A DNA stretch of 64,000 bases from a virus. Positions 16,917-27,271 of this stretch are shown here, piece after piece. Both the position numbers and the translations under genes were made by a program. The notes below the pieces were generated by a model. That model had not been told where the DNA came from. It ran no database searches and saw only the letters and a list, made by a program, of their open reading frames with translations. Positions within the stretch are counted from its first letter, which is position 1. Every line of letters starts with the position of its first letter. The stretch spans positions 1-64,000 of the IMG/VR virus record IMGVR_UViG_3300017917_002441. The stretch is one strand, 5' to 3'.

Positions 16917-17927
16917 ATGGCATCTTTAGCAGAAATTCGAGCACGACTACAGGCAGCAGAAGGCAATAAAAACAAAGAAAGTACAGGCGGTGATAACTCG
17001 ATCTACCCGCACTGGAACATGGAAGAAGGTCAATCTGCAACAATCCGTTTCCTTCCAGACGGTAACTCCAAAAATACTTTTTTCTGGCAAGAACGAGCAA
17101 TGATTCGTTTGCCCTTCAATGGCGTCAAAGGCGAAATGGAGAGCAAGCAAGTTTATGTTCAAGTGCCTTGCGTGGAAATGTGGGGCGAAACTTGCCCTGT
17201 GCTAACCGAAGTGCGTACATGGTTCAAGGACAAGAGCCTTGAAGAAATGGGTCGTAAGTACTGGAAGAAGCGTAGTTACATCTTCCAAGGTTTTGTACGT
17301 GAAAACCCACTAGGCGAAGACAAGACCCCAGAAAACCCAATCCGTCGATTCATCATTGGTCCTCAGATTTTTACAATCATCAAATCAGCTTTGATGGATC
17401 CTGAGCTGGAAGAATTGCCAACTGACTTGATGCGCGGTTTGGACTTCCGTGTCAGCAAGACCAGCAAAGGTGGATTTGCTGACTACAGTAGCTCTAAGTG
17501 GGCACGTAAAGAGTCTGCACTGACAGAAGAAGAACAAGCCGCTATCGAAAAGCATGGTTTGTTTGACTTGAGCACTTTCCTGCCTAAGAAGCCTACTGAC
17601 GTTGAGCTCCGGGTCATCAAGGAAATGTTTGAAGCGTCAGTTGACGGACAAGCATACGATGTCGAGCGTTGGGGACAGTACTATCGTCCAGCTGGCGTGC
17701 AAGCACCAGCTGGTACTGCAAGTGGTGCCGCACACGACGATGAGGATGCCCCGGCAGCCAAACCAGCTGTGGTAGCTAAACCTGCCCCAGCACCGGCAGC
17801 TACCACATCGCCCTTTGAGGATGACGAAGACACACCAACTGCTTCGGCACCAGTGGCCGCGGCCAAGCCAGCGGCACAAAATGCTCAAGACATTTTGGCA
17901 ATGATTCGTAGTCGCCAAAAGCAGTAA
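16917..17927 (+). CDS. 32: Single-stranded DNA-binding protein (gp32-like)
   Basis: 336 residues (T4 gp32 is 301). It coats ssDNA in replication, recombination and repair and interacts with UvsX, UvsY and gp41, all encoded in this window. The N-terminal ~20 residues (SLAEIRARLQAAEG) are the cooperative-binding arm. The OB-fold core includes IYPHWNMEEGQSATIRFLPDG, MIRLPFNGVKG and VQVPCVEMWGETCPVL, where only part of the T4 zinc-ligand set is visible. The C-terminus is a long Ala/Pro/Asp/Glu tail ending DILAMIRSRQKQ, the acidic tail that recruits partners. AAGGAG lies nine bases upstream of the ATG, behind a strong sigma70 promoter and structured leader. Confidence 0.93.
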   Translation: MASLAEIRARLQAAEGNKNKESTGGDNSIYPHWNMEEGQSATIRFLPDGNSKNTFFWQERAMIRLPFNGVKGEMESKQVYVQVPCVEMWGETCPVLTEVRTWFKDKSLEEMGRKYWKKRSYIFQGFVRENPLGEDKTPENPIRRFIIGPQIFTIIKSALMDPELEELPTDLMRGLDFRVSKTSKGGFADYSSSKWARKESALTEEEQAAIEKHGLFDLSTFLPKKPTDVELRVIKEMFEASVDGQAYDVERWGQYYRPAGVQAPAGTASGAAHDDEDAPAAKPAVVAKPAPAPAATTSPFEDDEDTPTASAPVAAAKPAAQNAQDILAMIRSRQKQ

Positions 17928-17937
17928 ACACTGCGGA

Positions 17938-18456
17938 ATGAGCAGTTGCTTTTATAAAGCAGATCAATGGGCTTACACACGTAAGCTCATTGATTCACTT
18001 GTGCCCCTTCAAAAAGAATTTGCTAGATATCCAAGTATTTTTTATCGCGACCACGGTGAACAGAAGATACAAGTTACGGGATCTTGGCAACATATTTCCT
18101 TTTTGAGACGGGGCAATCTTCGTTATGTTAACTGTGCATTGTTTCCTACAGTTAGAAAATTGCTAACGGAAATTCCAATATATGATAACTGTTTGATCAG
18201 CATCATTGGACCCAACGCCTTTATTGGTAAACACCCAGGACACAGCAATCGTCACTTGCGAGTTCATTTGTGTTTGGAAACTGCGGGCGGCGCATACATG
18301 CGCATTGGTGATGAGAGTCAAGAGTGGAAAACTGGCGAAGTTATGATATTTCAAGACAGCAAAGTTCATGAAGTAATTAATACTTCTCGGCATCCACGAA
18401 CAGTACTATTGTTTGATATTAAACGAGAGGATTATTTTGATAATCTCACAAAATAA
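17938..18456 (+). CDS. Aspartyl/asparaginyl beta-hydroxylase-like dioxygenase
   Basis: 172 residues, a compact 2-oxoglutarate/Fe(II) oxygenase. Visible motifs are KHPGHSNRHLRVHLCLE (iron-binding His and substrate Arg region), EWKTGEVMIFQDSKVHEVINTS (second iron-binding His), and the RHPRTVLLFDIKR 2-oxoglutarate-binding Arg. These match the Asp_Arg_Hydrox family found in phages and bacteria. Substrate unknown: a protein side chain or a lipid/sugar-linked acyl group are possible. It starts ten bases after gp32 without a strong ribosome site and overlaps the acyltransferase gene. Confidence 0.78.
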   Translation: MSSCFYKADQWAYTRKLIDSLVPLQKEFARYPSIFYRDHGEQKIQVTGSWQHISFLRRGNLRYVNCALFPTVRKLLTEIPIYDNCLISIIGPNAFIGKHPGHSNRHLRVHLCLETAGGAYMRIGDESQEWKTGEVMIFQDSKVHEVINTSRHPRTVLLFDIKREDYFDNLTK

Positions 18457-19030
18457 AAATCTAGCTGTGGTATCGTTTGACACTGCCACTTATCAAGACT
18501 TACAATTTTTTATCAGCGAGCATGCAGGCTACGCACTAGAACGAATAGATCCTTACGACTTTTTGAGTGAGACTCCAGCCACAGATAAGTCTTACATCAA
18601 TTTGATAATCAAAGATTTTGAACTTAGAAAAACAGTCACCAATTATTTTGATGAGTTTAGAGTTGATCGATTCTCAATGTTACATGATCAATCCCATCAT
18701 GTACATGCATCAGTTGGCCCTGGATGTGTTGTATATCCCATGGCAACGTTATACCCGCACTCTAAATTACAAAAAGACGTAATAGTTCATGCACAGACAT
18801 TGATTGCTCACAACTGTTACATTGGTACTGGTTGTTTTATCAGTGGCGGATGTACTGTAGCTGGCGGATCAGTGATCGGGGAATTTACTCAACTTGGTAT
18901 TGATGTATCAGTATATGATCAAATTGCAATACCCTCCAACAGCATTATTGGTGCCGCTAGTGTGGTTAGAAAATCCTTGACTGAGTCAGGCACATACAGC
19001 AGTGGACACAAGCTAATTAAAATACAATGA
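18437..19030 (+). CDS. Hexapeptide-repeat acyltransferase (NeuD/PglD-like)
   Basis: 197 residues from TTG at 18437, chosen because GAGAGG lies six bases upstream; an earlier in-frame TTG at 18413 is less likely. The N-terminal ~80 residues form a Rossmann-like half (NLAVVSFD...). The C-terminal half is a left-handed beta-helix with hexapeptide turns (VGPGCVVYPMATLYPHSKL, IAHNCYIGTGCFISGGCTVAGG, IPSNSIIGAASVV). This layout matches sugar O- or N-acetyltransferases such as NeuD and PglD. It probably acylates a surface sugar; donor and acceptor unknown. It ends overlapping the next gene by four bases. Confidence 0.8.
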   Translation: MIISQNKNLAVVSFDTATYQDLQFFISEHAGYALERIDPYDFLSETPATDKSYINLIIKDFELRKTVTNYFDEFRVDRFSMLHDQSHHVHASVGPGCVVYPMATLYPHSKLQKDVIVHAQTLIAHNCYIGTGCFISGGCTVAGGSVIGEFTQLGIDVSVYDQIAIPSNSIIGAASVVRKSLTESGTYSSGHKLIKIQ

Positions 19031-19986
19031 TATCACTTGTACCCTATGACAACATCTTCTTTAATCATACAAACTTACCTGACCAGGTAACGTTGGAAGA
19101 TCATCTCTGTGGGTTTGACCAATCACATCACAATACCTTGCTGTCCCATATTGATACTGTGGCCGCAAGACAACACAAACAAATACAGGTTAACTATCAC
19201 CAAATTTTAGAATCCTCGGTTACCAAAAAGTACAGTAACTTGGATATAAAATTTCAATTGCCGCATCATGTTAAACAGATGCTGTGGCAGTCATTTGCTG
19301 ACTACAATATTCATCCCAGTCTTGATTTCAAGAACTTTATTTGTAGCTTCAATGGTACACCTCATGTTGGAAGAAAGTTGTTGGTGTCGGCGCTGAAAAA
19401 ATTCAACTACTTTGACCCAGCGTATTGTAGCAAAAACTTTTCCCTTGCATCAGATATTTTAGATGGCCACATATCTGATTTTGTTGGAAAGCGTTCAAGT
19501 TTTTACAATAAATTTTTTGCCGTTGACGACAGCGATTTTCTCAACTCAGAGGTTGGATTTAAATACACACAGTACGATCATAAAAACAACATCTACAACT
19601 TAGAATCTCGCTTAACCAACAGTTTTTTGCATATTGTAAGTGAAAGCTTGGCCACTAGTTATGTTCCGTTTGTGACAGAAAAGTTTTTATACAGTGTTGT
19701 TACACGTGGATTGTTCTTAGCGTATGCACAGCCAGGTTGGCACCTGCATGTGGAGAAGTATTATGGATTCCGACGTTATACTCAACTGTTTGATTACCAG
19801 TTTGACACTATACAAAATCCAGTACATCGTTTGATAGAGTTATTAACCATGCTGTCAAAATTTGACAAACTAACACCAGCAGAGTGGCACGACTTATACT
19901 TGATGGAATCAGACACAATTGAATTCAACTACGACTGGTATTTTTCAAACAGTCACATCAAACAACTTGAAGCTTTCGCGGTTTGA
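19027..19986 (+). CDS. Glycosyltransferase-like protein with VTEK motif
   Basis: 319 residues. No full family match is certain. Around residues 207-235 it reads IVSESLATSYVPFVTEKFLYSV, the same pattern as in the proteins at 20862 (VISETQMFSQAIVTEKTW) and 42207 (AVETDIDFQHSFFLTEKTI). A similar Glu...(V/L)TEK signature is known from the C-terminal half of GT10-type fucosyltransferases, where it contacts the nucleotide sugar. The N-terminal half is poorly conserved and rich in His and Phe. It overlaps the acyltransferase by four bases and meets a reverse-strand radical SAM gene tail to tail (29-base overlap). Glycan role inferred. Confidence 0.55.
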   Translation: MISLVPYDNIFFNHTNLPDQVTLEDHLCGFDQSHHNTLLSHIDTVAARQHKQIQVNYHQILESSVTKKYSNLDIKFQLPHHVKQMLWQSFADYNIHPSLDFKNFICSFNGTPHVGRKLLVSALKKFNYFDPAYCSKNFSLASDILDGHISDFVGKRSSFYNKFFAVDDSDFLNSEVGFKYTQYDHKNNIYNLESRLTNSFLHIVSESLATSYVPFVTEKFLYSVVTRGLFLAYAQPGWHLHVEKYYGFRRYTQLFDYQFDTIQNPVHRLIELLTMLSKFDKLTPAEWHDLYLMESDTIEFNYDWYFSNSHIKQLEAFAV

Positions 19987-20803
19987 AGGTCACTGTACTG
20001 TAGTGATCAACGGACTGTGATTTTTGGCTTGGGCATTGCCCGCAAATAGTATTAGGGAGCCCAAAGTTATCGCAAAAGGTTTGTATAACATCATCAGTAT
20101 CATTAACACCAATACCTGATGTGATGTACGGAGCCCAGTGTTCAATGTTGGGATTGTCAAATCGTTGCAGTGTGTCCTTTAACAAGCCAGCAGTGCTACA
20201 TTTGTAGATTCTGCCTTGATACAATAATGGGCAAGTTTGCTGACAACATACGCCAAACGCCTGCGCTGGATCACTGTTCCATGGCATCATGTTGTTGTAT
20301 GTGTGTTGATATGTTTTTAGGAATGAGTTTGGACGATTTATTTGCAATCGAATGTTGTTTGGACCAACCCATCGTTGAATGCCGTATTCAGTTACTGGCT
20401 GCCATGCTCGCAAGTGTTGAATTTGTTGAATCTGCTGTTCTAATTTAGGATCGTTGACGTGTACAGTAATTTTAAAAACTATGTTGCCCACAGACTCGCA
20501 CAAGTCGATGATGTTGGGCGCACGATGCAACAACAAACCATTGGTAGTAAAACGTATAGGAGCATGCGGCATAAGGTCACGCACACCCAAAATCCACTGT
20601 TGCCATTCAGGATTGATCAAAGGCTCTCCGCCAATAATACCAAATTCTTCAATATCAATGCGTTCAAGCCAGGATTCAAGTTGTTGTCGGCCATCTGCCC
20701 AAGACACATACCCACTGTGGCGGAGGTCGCTGTAGTTGGTACACCCCAAGCAACTGATATTGCAGGATTGGGTGATCATGGTTTCTAAGAATGGCAACTT
20801 CAT
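19958..20803 (-). CDS. Radical SAM protein, SPASM-like C-terminus
   Basis: 281 residues on the reverse strand. TQSCNISCLGC (Cys14, 18, 21) is the radical SAM cluster motif and FGIIGGEPLINPEW carries the GGE motif. The C-terminus has more cysteines (GVCCQQTCPLLYQGRIYKCSTAG and ICGQCPS), fitting an auxiliary-cluster SPASM-type domain. Homologues modify peptides or small substrates with a 5'-deoxyadenosyl radical. It is isolated in orientation, between two glycosyltransferase-like genes on the other strand. Substrate unknown. It is a plausible client of the phage IscU/IscA genes. Confidence 0.82.
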   Translation of the reverse strand: MKLPFLETMITQSCNISCLGCTNYSDLRHSGYVSWADGRQQLESWLERIDIEEFGIIGGEPLINPEWQQWILGVRDLMPHAPIRFTTNGLLLHRAPNIIDLCESVGNIVFKITVHVNDPKLEQQIQQIQHLRAWQPVTEYGIQRWVGPNNIRLQINRPNSFLKTYQHTYNNMMPWNSDPAQAFGVCCQQTCPLLYQGRIYKCSTAGLLKDTLQRFDNPNIEHWAPYITSGIGVNDTDDVIQTFCDNFGLPNTICGQCPSQKSQSVDHYSTVTFKPRKLQVV

Positions 20804-20805
20804 AT

Positions 20806-20834
20806 TTGTATTTTTGCTTGTAATTTGCTATACT
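20806..20834 (+). promoter_or_regulatory. Sigma70-type promoter
   Basis: TTGTAT (20806-20811), 17-base spacer, TATACT (20829-20834), 27 bases before the ATG at 20862; probably drives 20862 through uvsX-uvsY. Confidence 0.65.
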
Positions 20835-20861
20835 TATAGTGTCGCTGAGTAAACATTTAAA

Positions 20862-22064
20862 ATGTCAAAGTTAAAGAACTTTTATCCCTATGCGTTTAAT
20901 TTAGATTTCTTTGACGGTGATCACGAACAATTTGTCAGCAACAAAGTACAGCAAGTTCAACAAATCAGCAAAGACCATACGGTTGTGTTGTATTGGTACG
21001 AGCCACAGCCAATAGAAAATGTGATGTATGCCATTGAGCAGTTTGGACGCAAATGTGATCAACGCATTGTTTGGATATTAACTGATTCTTTTTACACAAT
21101 TGAACAGCAACAACAAATTCGTGACACGGGCATCGACGCAACGTTTATAGAATTTGACTTGCTTAATTTGTATTTTGAGTTGAACATTTACAAAACGTCA
21201 ACGTTGAACACCAACTGGAACTACTCAGCTGATCGCTTTTTGTTTTTAACTGGAAAGCCCAATAGGCCTAACCGACTACGGCTATTGCACAAATTTTATC
21301 AGCAAGGTTTGTTGAACCAATGTACATGGTCCTTGTTTATGAGCAATGATTTGCAAAAGCAAAGTCGTTATTTGTTGCCTGAGCTTGATGATGTTGAGTA
21401 TGTTAGATTTATCAATGCGTGTATCAGCAATCCTGACAATGCCAAAGTGGCATACGGATCGGGCAACAGTTGTCATTATGACGGCTATCCTTTTGATCGA
21501 GCACTGTATGAACAAACTGCATTCAGGGTAATCTCTGAAACACAGATGTTTAGCCAGGCCATTGTAACTGAAAAAACCTGGACTACTATTGCCAATCAAC
21601 AGCCGTTTATCATTGCTGGCTATCAACATAATCTACAGCCGTTGCAACAACAAGGATATCGTACATTTGAACGTTATTTAAAAATCACAAACTATGACGA
21701 CATAGTCGATGAAGAGCAAAGATTAGATGCAGTGGTCAAAAACACACAGAATTGGTTAAGCAATATACAACGTTATCAAACACAAATCGCCAACGATGTG
21801 CAACATAACTATGGCTTGCTGATCGACCAGATGAATAAAACGTTTGATCAATTTTCTAGCATATATAGAAAACTTGACAACGTTGAAGTTGAAATTTTTA
21901 GAGTTATTCCAACTTCGATACAACGTGCAAATTGGATTAACTTTTATTATGCAGTAAAGAGTCCCAACTGGCCCCACTGCTTTGGCGAGGAGCAGTTTGG
22001 CGCACTGCCGGACATTGTCCAAAAAGAGTGCATTGAGGTGCATGGATATAGTAAACTCAAGTAA
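20862..22064 (+). CDS. Glycosyltransferase-like protein with VTEK motif
   Basis: 400 residues. Residues ~1-100 resemble a Rossmann-type domain (TVVLYWYEPQPIENV, QRIVWILTDSFYTI). The region around residue 225 has FRVISETQMFSQAIVTEKTW followed by QQPFIIAGYQHNLQPLQQQGY, the donor-binding signature shared with 19027 and 42207. This is a likely GT-B enzyme or related sugar-nucleotide-binding protein. It lies upstream of uvsX with 20 bases between, so cargo and recombination genes appear co-transcribed from the 20806 promoter. Specific sugar unknown. Confidence 0.58.
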   Translation: MSKLKNFYPYAFNLDFFDGDHEQFVSNKVQQVQQISKDHTVVLYWYEPQPIENVMYAIEQFGRKCDQRIVWILTDSFYTIEQQQQIRDTGIDATFIEFDLLNLYFELNIYKTSTLNTNWNYSADRFLFLTGKPNRPNRLRLLHKFYQQGLLNQCTWSLFMSNDLQKQSRYLLPELDDVEYVRFINACISNPDNAKVAYGSGNSCHYDGYPFDRALYEQTAFRVISETQMFSQAIVTEKTWTTIANQQPFIIAGYQHNLQPLQQQGYRTFERYLKITNYDDIVDEEQRLDAVVKNTQNWLSNIQRYQTQIANDVQHNYGLLIDQMNKTFDQFSSIYRKLDNVEVEIFRVIPTSIQRANWINFYYAVKSPNWPHCFGEEQFGALPDIVQKECIEVHGYSKLK

Positions 22065-22084
22065 TTAAACAAAGGAAACAACTC

Positions 22085-23143
22085 ATGGGAAAACCATTTG
22101 ACGTATCAAAATTCCGTAAGGAAATCACAAAGAGCATTGACGGATTGTCAATTGGCTTTAACGATCCCACAGACTGGATCAGCACTGGCAACTATGCCTT
22201 GAACTACCTTATCTCAGGTGACTTTCATAAAGGCATTCCGCTAGGCAAAGTAACTGTGTTTGCTGGCGAATCTGGTGCAGGTAAATCATACATTTGTTCT
22301 GGTAACATTATCAAGAACGCACAAGAGCAAGGCATCTTTGTTGTACTGATTGATAGTGAAAACGCTCTTGACGAAGCTTGGCTCAAGGCCCTGGGTGTAG
22401 ACACTAGCGATAGCAAACTGCTCAAGCTATCAATGGCCATGATTGATGACGTTGCCAAAACAATTTCAACATTCATGAGCGACTACAAGGCCCTGCCCGA
22501 TGGCGAGCGTCCTAAGATTTTGTTTGTGATTGACTCCCTGGGCATGTTGTTGACTCCCACCGACGTTAACCAGTTCGAAGCTGGCGAAATGAAGGGTGAT
22601 CTAGGCCGTAAGCCCAAAGCTCTCACTGCTTTGGTGCGTAACTGTGTGAACATGTTTGGTTCGTACAATGTAGGGTTGGTTGCAACTAACCACACATACG
22701 CATCACAAGATATGTTTGACCCCGATGATAAAATCTCAGGCGGTCAAGGTTTCATCTATGCAAGCTCAATTGTTGTGGCCATGAAGAAACTCAAGCTCAA
22801 AGAGGACGAGGACGGCAACAAAGTTTCAGAAGTCAACGGTATTCGTGCCGCGTGCAAGATCATGAAAACACGTTACGCCAAGCCCTTTGAAGGCGTACAA
22901 GTCAAGATTCCTTACGAAACTGGCATGAGTCCACACAGCGGTCTTGTTGACCTAGCTGAGAAAAAAGGTATTCTCAAGAAAGACGGCAACCGATTGATGT
23001 TTGTTACCAGCGATGGTGAAATTATCAAACAGTTCCGCAAAGCCTGGGAATCAAACGAAGATGGTTGCTTAGACAAGTTGATGGCAGACTTTGCAAATCA
23101 GAAAGAAACGGTAAGTACTGAAGAATCAGCACAGGAGGTGTAA
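22085..23143 (+). CDS. uvsX: RecA-like recombinase UvsX
   Basis: 352 residues (T4 UvsX is 391). It catalyses strand invasion in recombination-dependent replication and repair. Walker A GESGAGKS is at residues 61-68; Walker B is KILFVIDSLGMLLTP; the L2-type DNA-binding loop region follows VGLVATNHTYASQDMFDPDDKISGGQG. The N-terminus (FDVSKFRKEITKSIDGLSIGFNDPTDWISTGNYALN, spread over the first 40 residues) is typical of UvsX rather than bacterial RecA. AAAGGAAAC provides the ribosome site. Followed by a small acidic gene and uvsY. Confidence 0.95.
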   Translation: MGKPFDVSKFRKEITKSIDGLSIGFNDPTDWISTGNYALNYLISGDFHKGIPLGKVTVFAGESGAGKSYICSGNIIKNAQEQGIFVVLIDSENALDEAWLKALGVDTSDSKLLKLSMAMIDDVAKTISTFMSDYKALPDGERPKILFVIDSLGMLLTPTDVNQFEAGEMKGDLGRKPKALTALVRNCVNMFGSYNVGLVATNHTYASQDMFDPDDKISGGQGFIYASSIVVAMKKLKLKEDEDGNKVSEVNGIRAACKIMKTRYAKPFEGVQVKIPYETGMSPHSGLVDLAEKKGILKKDGNRLMFVTSDGEIIKQFRKAWESNEDGCLDKLMADFANQKETVSTEESAQEV

Positions 23144-23145
23144 GA

Positions 23146-23406
23146 ATGCCAATTACCGTAGCCAAAGAACTTTGGAGTGAACTAAAACGTTACGTCAACA
23201 CAGTAGATCGTACAGAAGCCGCAGAAACAGTGGTTTCTGTTTTGATTGACAATGATGTTGATCCCGAAGATATCAAAACAGAATTTAAAAGTGATGCAGA
23301 TATTAAACGTGCTCTAGTTCATTACCTCAAGGATCAGCCCGAAGAAGAAGATGAAGAAGATTACGAAGAAGATAATGACGGGTACGACGATGACTGGGAA
23401 GATTAA
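23146..23406 (+). CDS. Small acidic protein between uvsX and uvsY
   Basis: 86 residues, two bases after the uvsX stop; AGGAGG lies upstream inside the uvsX end. The N-terminal ~60 residues are helical (AKELWSELKRYVNTVDRTEAAETVVSVL, spread over two helices). The last 25 residues are almost all Asp and Glu, like the acidic tails of ssDNA-binding proteins. Its last base overlaps the uvsY ATG. Position suggests a recombination accessory role, for example handling UvsX or gp32; no family is recognised. Confidence 0.7.
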   Translation: MPITVAKELWSELKRYVNTVDRTEAAETVVSVLIDNDVDPEDIKTEFKSDADIKRALVHYLKDQPEEEDEEDYEEDNDGYDDDWED

Positions 23407-23858
23407 TGTGGTATAGTCGTGTAGTAGCTGATCTGGGAGTAATCCCAGATTTCATTGCCCATTACGAAACTGAGCTTGGCAATGCTAAAGCCGAAGTTCG
23501 TGTGGGCGGCTTAATTGAACGCAACATCAAAGAGTTGCCAGGTATTACTGAGCATAGATTTAACCAACTGCAAGAAATTGAAGCTGTGTTGAACTATCTC
23601 AACATTCAACTACGCAAGATTCGACGCCGACACTTTCAAAAGTATCTTGAAGGTTATGCCCGTGCGTTAACGTCTAGAGATGCCGAAAAGTATGTGGATG
23701 GTGAAGACGAAGTCATTGACTTTGAAACCATTATCAACGAAGTGGCACTGTTGCGTAACAAGTGGCTGGGTATCATGAAAGGCCTTGACACCAAACAGTG
23801 GCAAATGGGCCACATTGTTCGCTTGCGTACAGCGGGCATGGAAGATATCACAGTATAA
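23406..23858 (+). CDS. uvsY: Recombination mediator UvsY
   Basis: 150 residues (T4 UvsY is 137). It loads UvsX onto gp32-coated ssDNA. The sequence is all helical and basic in the middle (LNIQLRKIRRRHFQKYLEGYARAL), followed by an acidic stretch DGEDEVIDFETIINEVALL and a C-terminal KWLGIMKGLDTKQWQMGHIV segment that parallels the T4 C-terminal helix responsible for oligomerisation. Adjacency to uvsX strongly supports the call. It overlaps the preceding gene by one base. Confidence 0.83.
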   Translation: MWYSRVVADLGVIPDFIAHYETELGNAKAEVRVGGLIERNIKELPGITEHRFNQLQEIEAVLNYLNIQLRKIRRRHFQKYLEGYARALTSRDAEKYVDGEDEVIDFETIINEVALLRNKWLGIMKGLDTKQWQMGHIVRLRTAGMEDITV

Positions 23859-23891
23859 ATTTTCCTCAAGTCCTCTGTTGTTCATACATAA

Positions 23892-25697
<1,806 letters not shown>

Positions 25698-25708
25698 GTT
25701 CTAAGTGT

Positions 25709-25714
25709 TAAATA
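25709..25714 (+). promoter_or_regulatory. Late-type box TAAATA
   Basis: GTTAAATATC lies 25 bases before the ATG at 25740, which has AAGGA upstream. It sits between divergent genes. Confidence 0.4.
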
Positions 25715-25739
25715 TCTCAATATAGTTATAAGGAAAATC

Positions 25740-26567
25740 ATGAGTCGTAAATTCTCTGTGGTAACAACATTTCATCGTGCTGGGTATGACAAGTATGCCA
25801 AGAAGCTAATACAAACATTTTTACAAAACTGGCCCAAAGAAGTTGATCTTATTGTGTACCCTGAAGATCACACAATTGAAGAGTCTGCGCCAAATTTAAT
25901 TGTACGTGACCTACACTCTAGCTCACCAGAACTAGTAGCATTCAAACAGCGTTGGGGCAATGATCCAAGAGCACGTGGCGAAGTTGCACAAGGCCCAGCT
26001 GATCGCAAAGGCAAGCAACCAGGCATTGGATTTCGTTGGGACGCAATACGATTCAGTCACAAAATATATGCAGTATGTCATGCCGCAAAGAACACTGACG
26101 CCGATGTGTTATTTTGGATGGATGCTGATATGGTGTGTCACACTCCTATTTCGTTGGATTTTATTGAGAGTCAAACACCACCACCAGTGGGCCTAGCGTT
26201 TTTGGGCAGAGAGAAAAAATTTACAGAATGCGGACTCTACGCAATAAACTTGCGTGACCCCGTTACTCAAGCATGGTTACGTGAATTTCAGTTGGCATAC
26301 GACTCCGGTAGACTAATGACCATGGCTGAATGGAATGACTGCTGGGTGTTTGATGAAACACGTCGAGAAGTGCAAGCTCTTAATCCCACTTGGCAACAAT
26401 TAAACTGGAGCGCAGGATTGATTCGTGGAGAAGGCCATCCGCTGATCAACACTGCTTGGGGTGCATACTTGGATCATTTAAAAGGCAATAGAAAAGACAC
26501 AGGCCGTAGCTTGGCTAAAGATTTAATTGTGTCTAGAAAAGAAAGTTACTGGGCTTCCACAGCCTGA
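25740..26567 (+). CDS. GT-A type glycosyltransferase
   Basis: 275 residues from ATG 25740 (AAGGA eight bases upstream); the frame is open further upstream but that part overlaps the divergent gene. The DADVLFWMDADMVCHTPISLDFI segment holds the D-x-D metal/nucleotide-sugar motif of GT-A enzymes. Later conserved parts are ECGLYAINLRDPVTQAW and NTAWGAYLDHLKGNRKD. The reverse-strand gene at 26546 is a homologue with the same order of motifs, and the two overlap tail to tail by 22 bases. Donor and acceptor unknown. Confidence 0.7.
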   Translation: MSRKFSVVTTFHRAGYDKYAKKLIQTFLQNWPKEVDLIVYPEDHTIEESAPNLIVRDLHSSSPELVAFKQRWGNDPRARGEVAQGPADRKGKQPGIGFRWDAIRFSHKIYAVCHAAKNTDADVLFWMDADMVCHTPISLDFIESQTPPPVGLAFLGREKKFTECGLYAINLRDPVTQAWLREFQLAYDSGRLMTMAEWNDCWVFDETRREVQALNPTWQQLNWSAGLIRGEGHPLINTAWGAYLDHLKGNRKDTGRSLAKDLIVSRKESYWASTA

Positions 26568-27271
26568 GCAAAGTCGTCCTTGCTGTGTTTGGCTTTGTAG
26601 TGATGCAAGTAAGGACCAAGCACAGTGTGACGCAACGGAGTCTTGTACTCTTTTTCCAAATCTGCACACAAGTCTTTGTAAGGTGCCTGTATTGATTTTA
26701 CTGCGGCTCCAAATACATCGTTGTCATAAAATCTGCGCAGTGAATTGCTGTCCATTTCAACGTAGCGTCTACGATACTCAGTCCTAAATGCATCAAACCT
26801 TGGGTGCCGGCAATTTACAGCAAACACGCCAGTCTCGGGCACAAGCCAATGTCCTTCGCGACCGTCCTTGGTTTCAGTATAAGTTACACCCATGTACATT
26901 GCCAAGCAGTTGTTGTCTAGCACTGACTTTAAGAGTTTTTTAGTAATTGGTGCAGTGGTAATAACATCTGAATCAATCCAAAAGATCCAATCAGCTTTGC
27001 TGTTGTACATAGCATGTATTACACTCCAGCCTTTTTTGCCAAATGTTTTTACTCGTTCCTTGACATCGGCTTCTTGTAGATCCCAGTATTCTTTTGGTAG
27101 TTGGTCAAATCCAATTTGATTAACTCTGTGCTGTTGGGGTAGCTCCATGCCTTCGACATAGCAAGTGATTGACAAGTCTTGGGGCCAGTACTGAAGCCAA
27201 GTGGCTAGAGATTCGTATCCTATTAGGTCATAGTATTTTTGATTGAAACTGGTGATAACTTCTATCTTCAT
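26546..27271 (-). CDS. GT-A type glycosyltransferase, homologue of 25740
   Basis: 241 residues. DWIFWIDSDVITTAPITKKLL carries the D-x-D motif. ETGVFAVNCRHPRFDAF and RHTVLGPYLHHYKAKHSKD match the corresponding segments of the opposing gene at 25740. It starts overlapping the end of the capsule-type gene at 27268 by four bases, so it belongs to the leftward operon 31503 to 26546. Probably adds a sugar to the same glycan as its neighbours; specificity unknown. Confidence 0.72.
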   Translation of the reverse strand: MKIEVITSFNQKYYDLIGYESLATWLQYWPQDLSITCYVEGMELPQQHRVNQIGFDQLPKEYWDLQEADVKERVKTFGKKGWSVIHAMYNSKADWIFWIDSDVITTAPITKKLLKSVLDNNCLAMYMGVTYTETKDGREGHWLVPETGVFAVNCRHPRFDAFRTEYRRRYVEMDSNSLRRFYDNDVFGAAVKSIQAPYKDLCADLEKEYKTPLRHTVLGPYLHHYKAKHSKDDFAQAVEAQ

